Below, in pieces: positions 33,569 to 41,337 of a stretch of 46,448 nt of DNA. The stretch comes from JADGGM01 sp025449955 (GTDB lineage Bacteria > Gemmatimonadota > Gemmatimonadetes > Gemmatimonadales > Gemmatimonadaceae). Position 1 is the stretch's first letter; the number at the start of each line of letters is the position of its first letter. Below the pieces are notes generated by a model. It saw only the letters and a program-made list of their open reading frames with translations, was not told the origin of the DNA and made no database searches. The translations under genes and the position numbers were made by a program. The stretch lies in the NCBI GenBank assembly GCA_036554285.1, contig DATBNO010000005.1, forward strand, positions 1-46,448, written 5' to 3'.

Positions 33569-34651
33569 GTGCCTTACCCAACGAACCTTCTCGATCTTTC
33601 GCTCTCCGACGCCTCCCGCGTCCTCCACGCGTTCTTCGCCGAGCGCGGCGAGCCCGCCTATCGCGCGCGCCAGGTGGTCAGGCGGCTCTGGCAGGCGCCC
33701 GTGCGCTCCTTCGACGAGATCACCGAGCTGCCGGCCGCCCTGCGCGTTGCGTTAGGCGGGCACTTCGCGCTGCCCCGGCTCGAGCTGGTCGAGCGGCAGC
33801 GCTCCGCCGACAGGACGCAGAAGTTCCTGTTCCGCTTGGCGGACGGCCAGGGTATCGAGACCGTCGCCATCCCCGACGACGACCGCGTCACGCTCTGCAT
33901 TTCGTCGCAGGCCGGGTGCGCGCTCCAGTGCGCGTTCTGCGCCACCGGACGGATGGGATTCCAGCGCAACCTTGCGGCGTGGGAGATCGCGGCGCAGGTG
34001 CGCGAGATGCGGATGGTCGACGACCCCGTTCGCGTCACCAACGTCGTGTTCATGGGGATGGGCGAGCCGCTCATGAACTGGAGCGCCGTGGACGCGGCCC
34101 TGACGCTGCTCAACGCGCCCGAAGCGTTAGGCATTGGCGCCCGCCACATCACCGTGTCCACGGTGGGCGTCCTGCCCGGCATCGTCGCGCTCGCCAAGCG
34201 GCCGGAGCAGTTCCGCCTCGCGCTCTCGATCCACGCGCCGTCTGACGCGCTGCGCCGCCAGCTCATGCCGATCAATGTCAAGTATCCGCTGGCCGACGTC
34301 CTCGGCGCCGCGCGCGCGTTCGACCGCCGTGTGACGTTCGAGTACGTCATGTTAGGCGGGGTCAACGACACGGCCTCGCACGCGCTCGAGCTCGCGCGGC
34401 TGGCCAAGAGCTGCCGCGCGTTCGTCAATCTGATTCCGTTGCACGAGGGCGGCGCGACCGAGTTCCGCGCCACGCCGCCGCGCGACATCGCGCGGTTTGC
34501 GCGCGTCGTGCGCGGCACGGGCGTCGAGGTCGCGATCCGGAAGAGCCGCGGCACCGACATCGCCGCGGCGTGCGGACAACTACGGGTAGAACGGCTCGGC
34601 CGGGGCGCGCCACGACGCGCCCACGAGCACGGTCACGTCGACGTCGTGTAA
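33569..34651 (+). CDS. rlmN: Dual-specificity RNA methyltransferase RlmN
   Basis: A radical-SAM enzyme that methylates C2 of A2503 in 23S rRNA (and A37 in some tRNAs). The CxxxCxxC cluster motif is C117-ALQ-C121-AF-C124. The second catalytic cysteine is about Cys335 in IAAACGQL, and GMGEPLMNW and SIHAPSDALR are typical. The start is GTG at 33569 without a good ribosome binding site. The frame runs 20-odd residues past the normal C-terminus (after CGQL) and overlaps the convergent LytR_C gene by 72 bases; the extension is probably not functional. Confidence 0.95.
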   Translation: MPYPTNLLDLSLSDASRVLHAFFAERGEPAYRARQVVRRLWQAPVRSFDEITELPAALRVALGGHFALPRLELVERQRSADRTQKFLFRLADGQGIETVAIPDDDRVTLCISSQAGCALQCAFCATGRMGFQRNLAAWEIAAQVREMRMVDDPVRVTNVVFMGMGEPLMNWSAVDAALTLLNAPEALGIGARHITVSTVGVLPGIVALAKRPEQFRLALSIHAPSDALRRQLMPINVKYPLADVLGAARAFDRRVTFEYVMLGGVNDTASHALELARLAKSCRAFVNLIPLHEGGATEFRATPPRDIARFARVVRGTGVEVAIRKSRGTDIAAACGQLRVERLGRGAPRRAHEHGHVDVV

Positions 34652-35044
34652 CGTGTCGGGGCGCGCGAGCATCGGCGCGCCGCCCATCGCGTTCGCCACC
34701 AGCGCCGCCCAATCCGCATGACCCGAGCGCGCGAGCACGAGTGTCGTATCGCGCCGCGCGCCGCCGGCGTTGCCCGCTTCGACCACGTCGAACCCGCGAT
34801 CCCGCAGGAAAAACGTCGCCCGACGCGCCAAGCCGATCACGTGCGACGCGTTGAGCACCTCCACGCGGATGCGCACGCCCTCGGGGGCGCGCGCATCGCT
34901 CGGGCCTAACGAAACGACGCGCGGCCGGACGGCCGGCGCCGGCTTGCGCGTGGCCACGATCGCGCCGCCGATGATCGCTCCTAGCAGCACGAGCGACACG
35001 ACGACGCGGATGCTCCAGCGCTCGATCAGCGCACGCCGTTCCAC
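34580..35044 (-). CDS. LytR_C domain protein with N-terminal membrane anchor
   Basis: A 154-residue protein with one membrane segment (SIRVVVSLVLLGAIIGGAIV, about residues 10-30) followed by a LytR_C-like domain: VRIRVEVLNASHVIGLARRATFFLRDRGFDVVEAGNA. The domain is often found at the end of cell-wall-attachment proteins (LCP family) but also alone. The GTG at 35044 overlaps yqeK by 19 bases; the longer frame is yqeK shadow. Probably membrane-attached with the domain outside; function unknown. The gene ends within the 3' end of rlmN on the other strand. Confidence 0.75.
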   Translation of the reverse strand: MERRALIERWSIRVVVSLVLLGAIIGGAIVATRKPAPAVRPRVVSLGPSDARAPEGVRIRVEVLNASHVIGLARRATFFLRDRGFDVVEAGNAGGARRDTTLVLARSGHADWAALVANAMGGAPMLARPDTLHDVDVTVLVGASWRAPAEPFYP

Positions 35045-35571
35045 ATCGCCACCGCGGTCGGATAGAGCTCGTGGCCTTCGCGCAGCGACCACTCGAGGCG
35101 GTGCCGCACGACCTGGCGGAACGTCCCGTCGAAATCGCGCGGTACCTGCGACGCCAGGTACGCGCGATCGGCGCGCGAGAACTTCCGGCCCGGCTCCAGG
35201 TAGTCGGCCATGTACAAGGCACGCCCGGTGCGGCCCCAGGCATCGGACCCGATGGTGTGCCAGCGAATCGCGTCGAGCACCTCGCTGCGCGTCTCGCCCA
35301 TCTGCGCGAGACGATTGGCCGCCGCAGGTCCGTGCAACAAGCCCACCGGGAGCGCCGGCTCGCCCGACCAGGCGCGCAGGTCGGGCTCGCTCGCGTCGCG
35401 CAGCGCGTCGTGCCACAGGCCCGCGTCGCGCCAGGCCGCGCACGCCGGTGCCGGCATGCCTAACGCAACCGACCACGCGACGAGCAGCGACGTCACGCGC
35501 GCGATGTGCTCGCGGCGCGCGGCCGACACCTGCGCCCACGGCGGCAGCTCAATCGAAGCCGCGTCGCACAT
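35026..35571 (-). CDS. HD-domain protein, YqeK-like (bis-nucleosyl-tetraphosphatase type)
   Basis: A 181-residue HD-fold protein. The metal ligands are visible as His22 (REHIARVTSLLVAW), His54-Asp55 (GLWHDALRDA) and His80 (GLLHGPAAA), followed by IRWHTIGSDAWGRTGRALYMADYLEPGRKF, which is strongly YqeK-like. YqeK hydrolyses diadenosine tetraphosphate symmetrically in Firmicutes. In those genomes yqeK sits with nadD and rsfS; here it is between a GlmU-like gene and a LytR_C gene. The ATG at 35571 overlaps the GlmU-like stop by 23 bases. Confidence 0.82.
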   Translation of the reverse strand: MCDAASIELPPWAQVSAARREHIARVTSLLVAWSVALGMPAPACAAWRDAGLWHDALRDASEPDLRAWSGEPALPVGLLHGPAAANRLAQMGETRSEVLDAIRWHTIGSDAWGRTGRALYMADYLEPGRKFSRADRAYLASQVPRDFDGTFRQVVRHRLEWSLREGHELYPTAVAMWNGVR

Positions 35572-36379
35572 AGGGCTCGAGGACCGCGTGATTCCGGATG
35601 CTGGTGCGCGCCACGTAGTTCCACCCTTTGAGCTCGGCCCCGCGACCGATCGAGGCGTCCACGATGCGCGTGTACGGGCCGATCACGCACTCACTGCCGA
35701 TTTCCGTTTGCCCTTCGAGCACCGCGCCGGGATAGATCACGCTGTCGGCGCCGATGCGCACGTCGGCGTCGATCCAGGTCGTCTCGGGCAGCACGAAGCT
35801 CACGCCCGCCGCCTCGTGCTTGCGCACCAACCGGTTCCGTAAGGCAACCGAGGCGTCGGCCAGCGTGTGACGGTCGAGCACGCGAATGAGCTCATCGGGC
35901 GACGTCGCCGCGATCCGCACCGCGCCCGCCGGTTGCCGCGGATCTTCCGCCGACGCCAGCGCCGGCCCTTCCCCGCCGACGGCGATGTACCGGCCATCGG
36001 CGTTGGCGTCGGGCAGTCCCGCGATCCCGCCTTCACCGGCGCGCAGCAACCGGGCGATCGTCGCCGCCGCGACTAACGGAGACGCCCCGTCCACCAGCAC
36101 GCACACGCCCGGCGCCGTCACGGCCGCCCGCAGCGCCGTGAGCTCCTGTCCCTCGGGCACCGCGTCGATCACCACCGGCACCGACGTCTCCGGCATCGCG
36201 AGCATCGTGTTCGCGCGATGCAGCACGCGCACGAGGCCCGGCGCCGGCGTCACCGACTCCAGCGCGCGCACGACGTGCCAGACGATCGGCCGCCCGGCTA
36301 ACGGATGCAGATATACGCTGACCCGCGACCGGAAAGTGTCGCCGTCATCAAGCGCCGCGACGACGGCACTCCACGTCAC
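35549..36379 (-). CDS. GlmU-like protein with degenerate nucleotidyltransferase and truncated left-handed beta-helix
   Basis: A 276-residue protein. Residues about 172-270 closely follow the middle of GlmU: LADASVALRNRLVRKH, a linker, then hexapeptide repeats with VRIGADSVIYPGAVLEGQTEIG, CVIGPYTRIVDASIG and an end RNHAVLEPYVRRGFD. The N-terminal half looks like a nucleotidyltransferase (HPLAGRPIVWHVVRAL) but lacks the G-x-G-T-R-M nucleotide-binding loop (reads ALDDGDTFRSRV) and the catalytic Asp motif (VLVDGASPL in place of GDxPL). The acetyltransferase part is missing. So it is probably a pseudoenzyme or regulatory relative rather than active GlmU. The GTG at 36379 overlaps the panC stop (GTGA). 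Confidence 0.75.
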   Translation of the reverse strand: MTWSAVVAALDDGDTFRSRVSVYLHPLAGRPIVWHVVRALESVTPAPGLVRVLHRANTMLAMPETSVPVVIDAVPEGQELTALRAAVTAPGVCVLVDGASPLVAAATIARLLRAGEGGIAGLPDANADGRYIAVGGEGPALASAEDPRQPAGAVRIAATSPDELIRVLDRHTLADASVALRNRLVRKHEAAGVSFVLPETTWIDADVRIGADSVIYPGAVLEGQTEIGSECVIGPYTRIVDASIGRGAELKGWNYVARTSIRNHAVLEPYVRRGFD

Positions 36380-37224
36380 GAGCTGCCGAGGATGACGTTG
36401 TCGATGAGTCGGGTCGTGCCCACGCGCGCCGCGATCGCGACGATCGTGCCCTGCTCTGCGACCGCCACCGGCTCGAGCCGGATCGGGTCCACGATGGCCA
36501 GGTAGTCCACTTGCACCTCCGGCTCGGTCGCCAGAATCTCCCAGCCTAACTGTTCGAGCTCCACCGCATCGTACTGCCCGCCGTCGAACGCCTGGGCGAT
36601 GCCGTGCAGCGTCCGCCACAACACCAACGCGCGCCGCCGCTCGTCCGGTCCGAGATAGGCGTTGCGACTCGACATCGCCAGTCCATCCGCCTCGCGCACC
36701 GTCGGCGCGACCAGGATCTTGACGGCGAAGTCCAACTCGCGCGTCAACGACCGAATGAGCGTCGCCTGCTGAATGTCTTTCTGTCCGAACACGGCGATCG
36801 TTGGCTGCACGATATTGAACAACTTGGCCACGATCGTGAGCACACCTGTGAAGTGACCGGGGCGCGCCGCGCCTTCCCATCGATCGGCGAGACTGAGCGG
36901 CGTGACCACCACCGTGCGGTCGCCGGCGTACATCTCCTCGACCGGCGGCGCGAACAGCAGATCGACGCCGCGGCGCTCGGCCTTGAGCGCGTCGCCTTCC
37001 AGATCGCGCGGATACCGCGTGTAGTCCTCGTGCGGACCGAACTGCATGGGATTCACGAACACGCTCATCACGACGACCGCGGCGTGACGCCGAGCATCCT
37101 CGACTAGCTGCAGATGGCCGTCGTGCAGGTAGCCCATCGTGGGAATGAGCGCTATACCCTGTCCCCGGCGCCGCGGCTCGACGAGCGCGCTGCGCAGGGC
37201 AGCAATCCGATCTATGATCCGCAT
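36376..37224 (-). CDS. panC: Pantothenate synthetase (pantoate-beta-alanine ligase)
   Basis: A 282-residue enzyme joining pantoate and beta-alanine with ATP to give pantothenate for CoA. The ATP-binding HIGH-like motif is seen in PTMGYLHDGHL (28-38), followed by FVNPMQFGPHEDYTRYPRDLEGD, the pantoate-binding VFGQKDIQQATLI and the KMSKS-like SSRNAYLGPDERR. The ATG at 37224 is one base after the panB stop and gives the family N-terminus; an ATG at 37245 is also in frame. The folK-panB-panC order supports a CoA/folate-precursor operon. Confidence 0.94.
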   Translation of the reverse strand: MRIIDRIAALRSALVEPRRRGQGIALIPTMGYLHDGHLQLVEDARRHAAVVVMSVFVNPMQFGPHEDYTRYPRDLEGDALKAERRGVDLLFAPPVEEMYAGDRTVVVTPLSLADRWEGAARPGHFTGVLTIVAKLFNIVQPTIAVFGQKDIQQATLIRSLTRELDFAVKILVAPTVREADGLAMSSRNAYLGPDERRRALVLWRTLHGIAQAFDGGQYDAVELEQLGWEILATEPEVQVDYLAIVDPIRLEPVAVAEQGTIVAIAARVGTTRLIDNVILGSS

Positions 37225-37225
37225 G

Positions 37226-38059
37226 CTAGAAGCTATGGTCGTCATCGGGATAGCGGCCGGCGCGCACATCATCACCAAACCGACGCACGGCGGACCGCAC
37301 GTCGTCGGCAAGTGTCGCGTAGCGCTTGAGGAATTTGGGAGTAAACCTGTCGTTGAGGCCCAACATGTCGTGCAGCACGAGTACCTGACCGTCGCAGTCG
37401 GCGCCGGCGCCAATGCCGATCGTCGGCACCGACACCGCCTGCGTCACCGCGCGCGCCACGGTCCTCGGAATCAACTCGAGCACGATCGAGAACACGCCCG
37501 CGTCTTCCAGCCGCTTGGCGTGCTCCACCAACGCCAAGGCGTCGCGATCATCACGCGCCTGCACACGGCTCCTGCCTAACGCATGCTCGGATTGCGGCGT
37601 GTAGCCCAAGTGGCCCATCACCGGAATGCCCACGCCGGTCACCGCACGCACGGCGCGCACCACCTCGGCGCTGCCGCCCTCCAGTTTCACGCTGTCGGCG
37701 CCCGACTCCTGCATCACGCGTCCGCAGTTGGTGACCGCTTGCTCGGCGCTCACCTGATAGGTGAGGAACGGCATGTCGACGGTGACCAACGCACGCTTCA
37801 CGCCGCGCCGCGCCGCCGAGGCGTGATGGATCATCTGATCCAGCGTCACCGGAATCGTCGTGTCGTACCCTAACAACACGGTGCCCGCGGAATCGCCCAC
37901 CAACACGATGTCGACGCCGCTCTCGTCGATGAGTCGCGCGAACAAGGCGTCGTAGGCCGTGAGCACGATGAGTTTTTCAGCGCTGTTCTTTCTCGCGCGC
38001 ACGTCGCGAATGCCGACACGCTTCGCGCTCGATGGCGGCGCGCCGCCCTCGCTGCTCAT
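37226..38059 (-). CDS. panB: 3-methyl-2-oxobutanoate hydroxymethyltransferase (ketopantoate hydroxymethyltransferase)
   Basis: A 277-residue TIM-barrel enzyme using methylene-THF to convert ketoisovalerate to ketopantoate. The Mg-binding VLVGDSAGTVLLGYDTTIPVT (Asp56), the NCGRVMQESGADSVKLEGG segment and GIGAGADCDGQVLVLHDMLG are all present. The ATG at 38059 overlaps the folK stop by four bases; 48 residues of upstream frame are rejected. It is directly followed by panC, and its cofactor supply links it to the folate gene folK upstream. Confidence 0.95.
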   Translation of the reverse strand: MSSEGGAPPSSAKRVGIRDVRARKNSAEKLIVLTAYDALFARLIDESGVDIVLVGDSAGTVLLGYDTTIPVTLDQMIHHASAARRGVKRALVTVDMPFLTYQVSAEQAVTNCGRVMQESGADSVKLEGGSAEVVRAVRAVTGVGIPVMGHLGYTPQSEHALGRSRVQARDDRDALALVEHAKRLEDAGVFSIVLELIPRTVARAVTQAVSVPTIGIGAGADCDGQVLVLHDMLGLNDRFTPKFLKRYATLADDVRSAVRRFGDDVRAGRYPDDDHSF

Positions 38060-38475
38060 CGGCCCTTCGCTTTGAGCTCGGCCAATTCGCGATCCCAGAA
38101 CTCCCGCTGGCCCAAGCCTGGATGCGGGACGGTGAGCTCCGGATCCGAAACGGTCTGCGCGTCGAACATCACGATATCCAAGTCCAGTGTCCGCGGTCCC
38201 CACCGGATCGTACGCTCGCGTTTGGCATCGTGCTCGATGGCGTGCAAAGCTTCGAGCAGCGCGTGCGGCGCGAGCGTCGTTTCGAGCGCGACCATTTGGT
38301 TGAGGTACGGACCGCCCCCGTTCGGAATGTTTCCCATCGGGGCGGTTTCCTCTACGGAAGATGCGTCGAGGAGGCGGCTTCCGGGAAGCGCTGCAAGCCG
38401 CGCGAGGGCGAAGGCCAGATATCCGGCCCGATCGCCGAGATTGGATCCGAGCGCGATGTACGCGATGTCACGCAT
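38056..38475 (-). CDS. folK: 2-amino-4-hydroxy-6-hydroxymethyldihydropteridine pyrophosphokinase
   Basis: A 139-residue HPPK, the folate-pathway pyrophosphokinase. The N-terminal IALGSNLGDR, the VEETAPMGN and YLNQMVALETTL strands, and the signature RWGPRTLDLDIVMFD with the Mg-binding aspartates are visible. The ATG at 38475 is the family start; the open frame continues upstream over the NFACT gene, which is a shadow. It is the first gene of folK-panB-panC and starts 55 bases from the divergent NFACT gene. Confidence 0.94.
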   Translation of the reverse strand: MRDIAYIALGSNLGDRAGYLAFALARLAALPGSRLLDASSVEETAPMGNIPNGGGPYLNQMVALETTLAPHALLEALHAIEHDAKRERTIRWGPRTLDLDIVMFDAQTVSDPELTVPHPGLGQREFWDRELAELKAKGR

Positions 38476-38530
38476 CTGTTGACAGCGCGGGAACGTACGG
38501 GCATCGTCCGCGCGTGTCAAACCTCGCGTC

Positions 38531-39961
38531 GTGGACAGCCTGACGGCTCGGCATCTCGCGCGCGAGCTGGACGCGCGATGGCGCGGCCGGCGCTTGGATG
38601 GCGCCCGGTTCGACCGCGAGACGCGCGCCGTGTCGCTCATGGTAGACGGCCGCACCGTTCGATTCGAGCTCCACCACGCCGACGTTCGCGTGGTAAACGC
38701 CGATCCCCTCGACCGCGCGACCGGCCCCCTGAACGGCTGGACCGTCGGATCGGTTCGCGCACCCATCGATGACCGCCGGCTCATCATCGACCTCTTCCGG
38801 CCAGGCCGATTCAAGGGGTCTGCAGAAAAACGCGCCGAGCTCGTGGTGAGCGCGGTGCCGCGCGCCCGGGGTGCGCTGTTGCGCGACGCCGGCGGCGCCA
38901 AGCTCGCGGCCGTGGGCGCCGAGCTTCCAGCGCTCGTCGAGCCGCGTCCCGAGTTGAGCGATGACGCGCTCCTCGCGGCCGCGGGCGCAGGCGACGCGCC
39001 CGCACTGCTGGCCGGCCGGTGGATGAGCCCGTTGATCGTCCGCTGGATGATCGCCAATTCAGACGAGGCGGTGGAACGCTACCGCGCGATGTGTTCTGAT
39101 GGCCCGGCGAGCCCGGCCCGATGCGGCGCGCTGCTCCTGCCGTTTCCGTTTTGCGCGAACGCGGTGCGAGCGGAGTCGCTGATCGATGCCGATTCTGTCG
39201 CCCAGCCGGAGTCGGCTGCCGCGCACGATGTCGATGCGCGACAGCAGCGCGCGATCGATCGCATGCGGGCCGAGCTCGATCGCGCGCACGACGCGCCGCA
39301 GATTCGTGCGGCAGCGGACGCGCTCGTCGGGCTCGGCGACGCCCCGGCGCCGGCGTCGGTGCGGCTCGCGGACGGCGTCGAGTGGCGAGTGACCGCGCGT
39401 CCGGGCGAGAGTGCAGCCGATGTGGCGGGCAGGCTCTACGATGAGGCGCGGTCCAAGGAACGGGCGCTGGCCGCGCTGCCGGCGCGGCTCGAGGCGGCGC
39501 GCGCCGCGCCCCCGGCCGCCCGCCCAACTCAGTTAGGCAAGGACGCCGGCCGCCCGGCGCCGCCCCCCGCGCCCAAGGTGCCGTACAAGACGTATCGGTC
39601 GTCGGGCGGACTCGAGATCTGGGTGGGCCGCGGCGCCGCGTCCAACGATGCGCTCACGTTCGATGCCGCCGCGCCCAACGACGTGTGGCTGCACGCGCGC
39701 GACTCCGCCGGCGCGCACGTCGTGCTCCGCTGGACCGCCCCCGATGCGCCGCCCGCGCGCGACCTGCACGACGCCGCGATGCTCGCCGCGTGGCACAGCA
39801 AGGCGCGCGGTTCGTCGCTCGTGCCGGTCGATTGGACGCGCCGCAAACACGTCCGCAAACCGCGCGGCGCCAGGCCCGGCTCGGTGGTGATTCGCGAGGA
39901 GCGCACGGTGATGGTGCGTCCGAGCGCCGAGCGGGAGCGCGCGCTCCGCGATTCGCGTTAG
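38531..39961 (+). CDS. NFACT-family protein (RqcH/Rqc2/FbpA-like)
   Basis: A 476-residue protein. An N-terminal NFACT-N half (LTARHLARELDARWRGRRL; RRLIIDLF) is followed by a helical middle and a C-terminal NFACT-R domain (about residues 351-470) with YKTYRSSGGLEIWVGRGAASND, a LHARDSAGAHVVLR strand and AWHSKARGSSLVPVDWTRRKHV. Bacterial RqcH binds obstructed 50S subunits and adds alanine tails. The protein is shorter than B. subtilis RqcH (about 570 residues), mainly in the coiled-coil region. The start is GTG at 38531. The gene ends at TAG in a heptamer copy (CGT TAG GC). Confidence 0.85.
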   Translation: MDSLTARHLARELDARWRGRRLDGARFDRETRAVSLMVDGRTVRFELHHADVRVVNADPLDRATGPLNGWTVGSVRAPIDDRRLIIDLFRPGRFKGSAEKRAELVVSAVPRARGALLRDAGGAKLAAVGAELPALVEPRPELSDDALLAAAGAGDAPALLAGRWMSPLIVRWMIANSDEAVERYRAMCSDGPASPARCGALLLPFPFCANAVRAESLIDADSVAQPESAAAHDVDARQQRAIDRMRAELDRAHDAPQIRAAADALVGLGDAPAPASVRLADGVEWRVTARPGESAADVAGRLYDEARSKERALAALPARLEAARAAPPAARPTQLGKDAGRPAPPPAPKVPYKTYRSSGGLEIWVGRGAASNDALTFDAAAPNDVWLHARDSAGAHVVLRWTAPDAPPARDLHDAAMLAAWHSKARGSSLVPVDWTRRKHVRKPRGARPGSVVIREERTVMVRPSAERERALRDSR

Positions 39962-39968
39962 GCGCGCG

Positions 39969-40490
39969 TTACTGCGCGCCGTTCCAGGCGGTGAACTTGG
40001 CCGGCGTGTGGTACGGCGGCCCGACTTCGATCACGATGTCGGTGTGGTCGCCGAGCTTGATCGCGCGCGGATCGCCGGAATAGGCCGCGCCATCCACCCA
40101 CAGTTTCATCTGCTCGCCCTTCGCGAGCTCCGCCCCCTCCGCTTCCGTGTGGCTCAGCGGCTGGATCCATACGTCGAAGAAATCGCCGAGTGTGAAGGAC
40201 CGGTTCACCGGCGCTTCGATGTGGATGATGCCGTCGGGCGTGTGCGTGTGCAGCCAGTAGAGACACGGTGCACCGCTCGGGCGCCCCACGTCATACGGCA
40301 CCTGCACCGGCTTCCCGTGATCGAAAATCGCCAGATGCTGATGGATGTGGATGCGCTGCCCTTCCTGCGCATCGCACGCGATGCCGGCAATGGATTGGCC
40401 GCGCGGCGTGGCGTATTGCGCCGCGGCGCGCGGCGCGCAGATCGACACGGTGGCGGCGACCACCAGAAGCAGCCGTGGATGAACGGTCAT
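39969..40490 (-). CDS. Secreted His-rich protein of unknown function
   Basis: A 173-residue protein with a signal peptide (MTVHPRLLLVVAATVSICA, cleavage near RAAAQ). The mature part has an unusual histidine set: RIHIHQHLAIFDHG (His48, 50, 52 and 58), YWLHTHTPDGIIHIEAP (His81, 83 and 90) and a pair of cysteines (39 and 76). Strand-like segments such as SFTLGDFFDVW and the tail VVIEVGPPYHTP follow. The histidines are arranged like a metal site in a small beta-barrel or cupredoxin-like domain, but no family is recognised with certainty. The ATG at 40490 has no clear ribosome binding site. It lies 37 bases after trpA. Confidence 0.75.
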   Translation of the reverse strand: MTVHPRLLLVVAATVSICAPRAAAQYATPRGQSIAGIACDAQEGQRIHIHQHLAIFDHGKPVQVPYDVGRPSGAPCLYWLHTHTPDGIIHIEAPVNRSFTLGDFFDVWIQPLSHTEAEGAELAKGEQMKLWVDGAAYSGDPRAIKLGDHTDIVIEVGPPYHTPAKFTAWNGAQ

Positions 40491-40527
40491 GGGGAGTCGA
40501 AGGGTGTGTGAAGCGGCCCGGTTTCCG

Positions 40528-41337
40528 TTAGGCGCGCGCATGCGTATCGAGGGCGGCGCGGAGCGACGCCACGAACGATGCCGCCGCATCCACGCTCTGT
40601 CCAGCGAGCCGGACTAACGCGCTGCCGACCACCACGCCGTCGGCCAACCGCGCCACGGCCACGGCCTGCTCCGGCCGCGCGATGCCGAAGCCGACGCAGA
40701 TCGGGAGCGACGCCGCCGACCGGAGCCGTTCGACGGTCGCCGGCAGGTCGGCGGGCACGTCGTCGCGGATCCCCGTCACGCCTAACCGGCTGATGAGGTA
40801 GACGAATCCGCTCCCGTGCTGCGCGATCTCGGCCATGCGCTTGGCCGGCGTGGTGGGTGCCGCGAGCCGCACGAACGCGAGCGGGCCGGCGGCGATCCGC
40901 GCCTCGAGCGGCGGGTCCGCGCCAACCGGCACATCAGTGAGCAACAGTCCGCTCGCGCCGGCCCGCGCGGCGCGATCGAGCGCACCGTCGCCCGCCGCCA
41001 GCAACGGATTCAGATACGTGAACACCACGACCGGCACGTCGACCGCCGCCTCGGCGATGAGATCGAGCGCGCCGTCGAACGTCATCCCGTGCTCGAGCGC
41101 TTCCTGTGAACTGGCTTGAATGACCGGACCGTCGGCCAACGGATCCGAGAACGGCACGCCGACTTCGATGATGTCGGCGCCCGCGCGCGCCACCGCGCGC
41201 ATCAGCGCGAGCGAGCGGGCTCGATCGGGATGTCCGGCGGTGATGTACGCGACGAGGGCCTTGCGCCGGCGCTCGGCGAGCGCGGCAAATCGGTGGGCAA
41301 TCGGCTCAGATGTAGTAGTCGCTGACGCGGATGCCAT
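40528..41337 (-). CDS. trpA: Tryptophan synthase alpha chain
   Basis: A 269-residue TIM-barrel enzyme that cleaves indole-3-glycerol phosphate. The catalytic Glu58 (IIEVGVPFSDPLADGP) and Asp69 are in place, and GLLLTDVP and GFVYLISRLGVTG match the family. The ATG at 41337 overlaps the HD-GYP stop by 32 bases. The stop TAA lies in a heptamer copy. It is separated from its partner trpB by two non-trp genes. Confidence 0.95.
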   Translation of the reverse strand: MASASATTTSEPIAHRFAALAERRRKALVAYITAGHPDRARSLALMRAVARAGADIIEVGVPFSDPLADGPVIQASSQEALEHGMTFDGALDLIAEAAVDVPVVVFTYLNPLLAAGDGALDRAARAGASGLLLTDVPVGADPPLEARIAAGPLAFVRLAAPTTPAKRMAEIAQHGSGFVYLISRLGVTGIRDDVPADLPATVERLRSAASLPICVGFGIARPEQAVAVARLADGVVVGSALVRLAGQSVDAAASFVASLRAALDTHARA

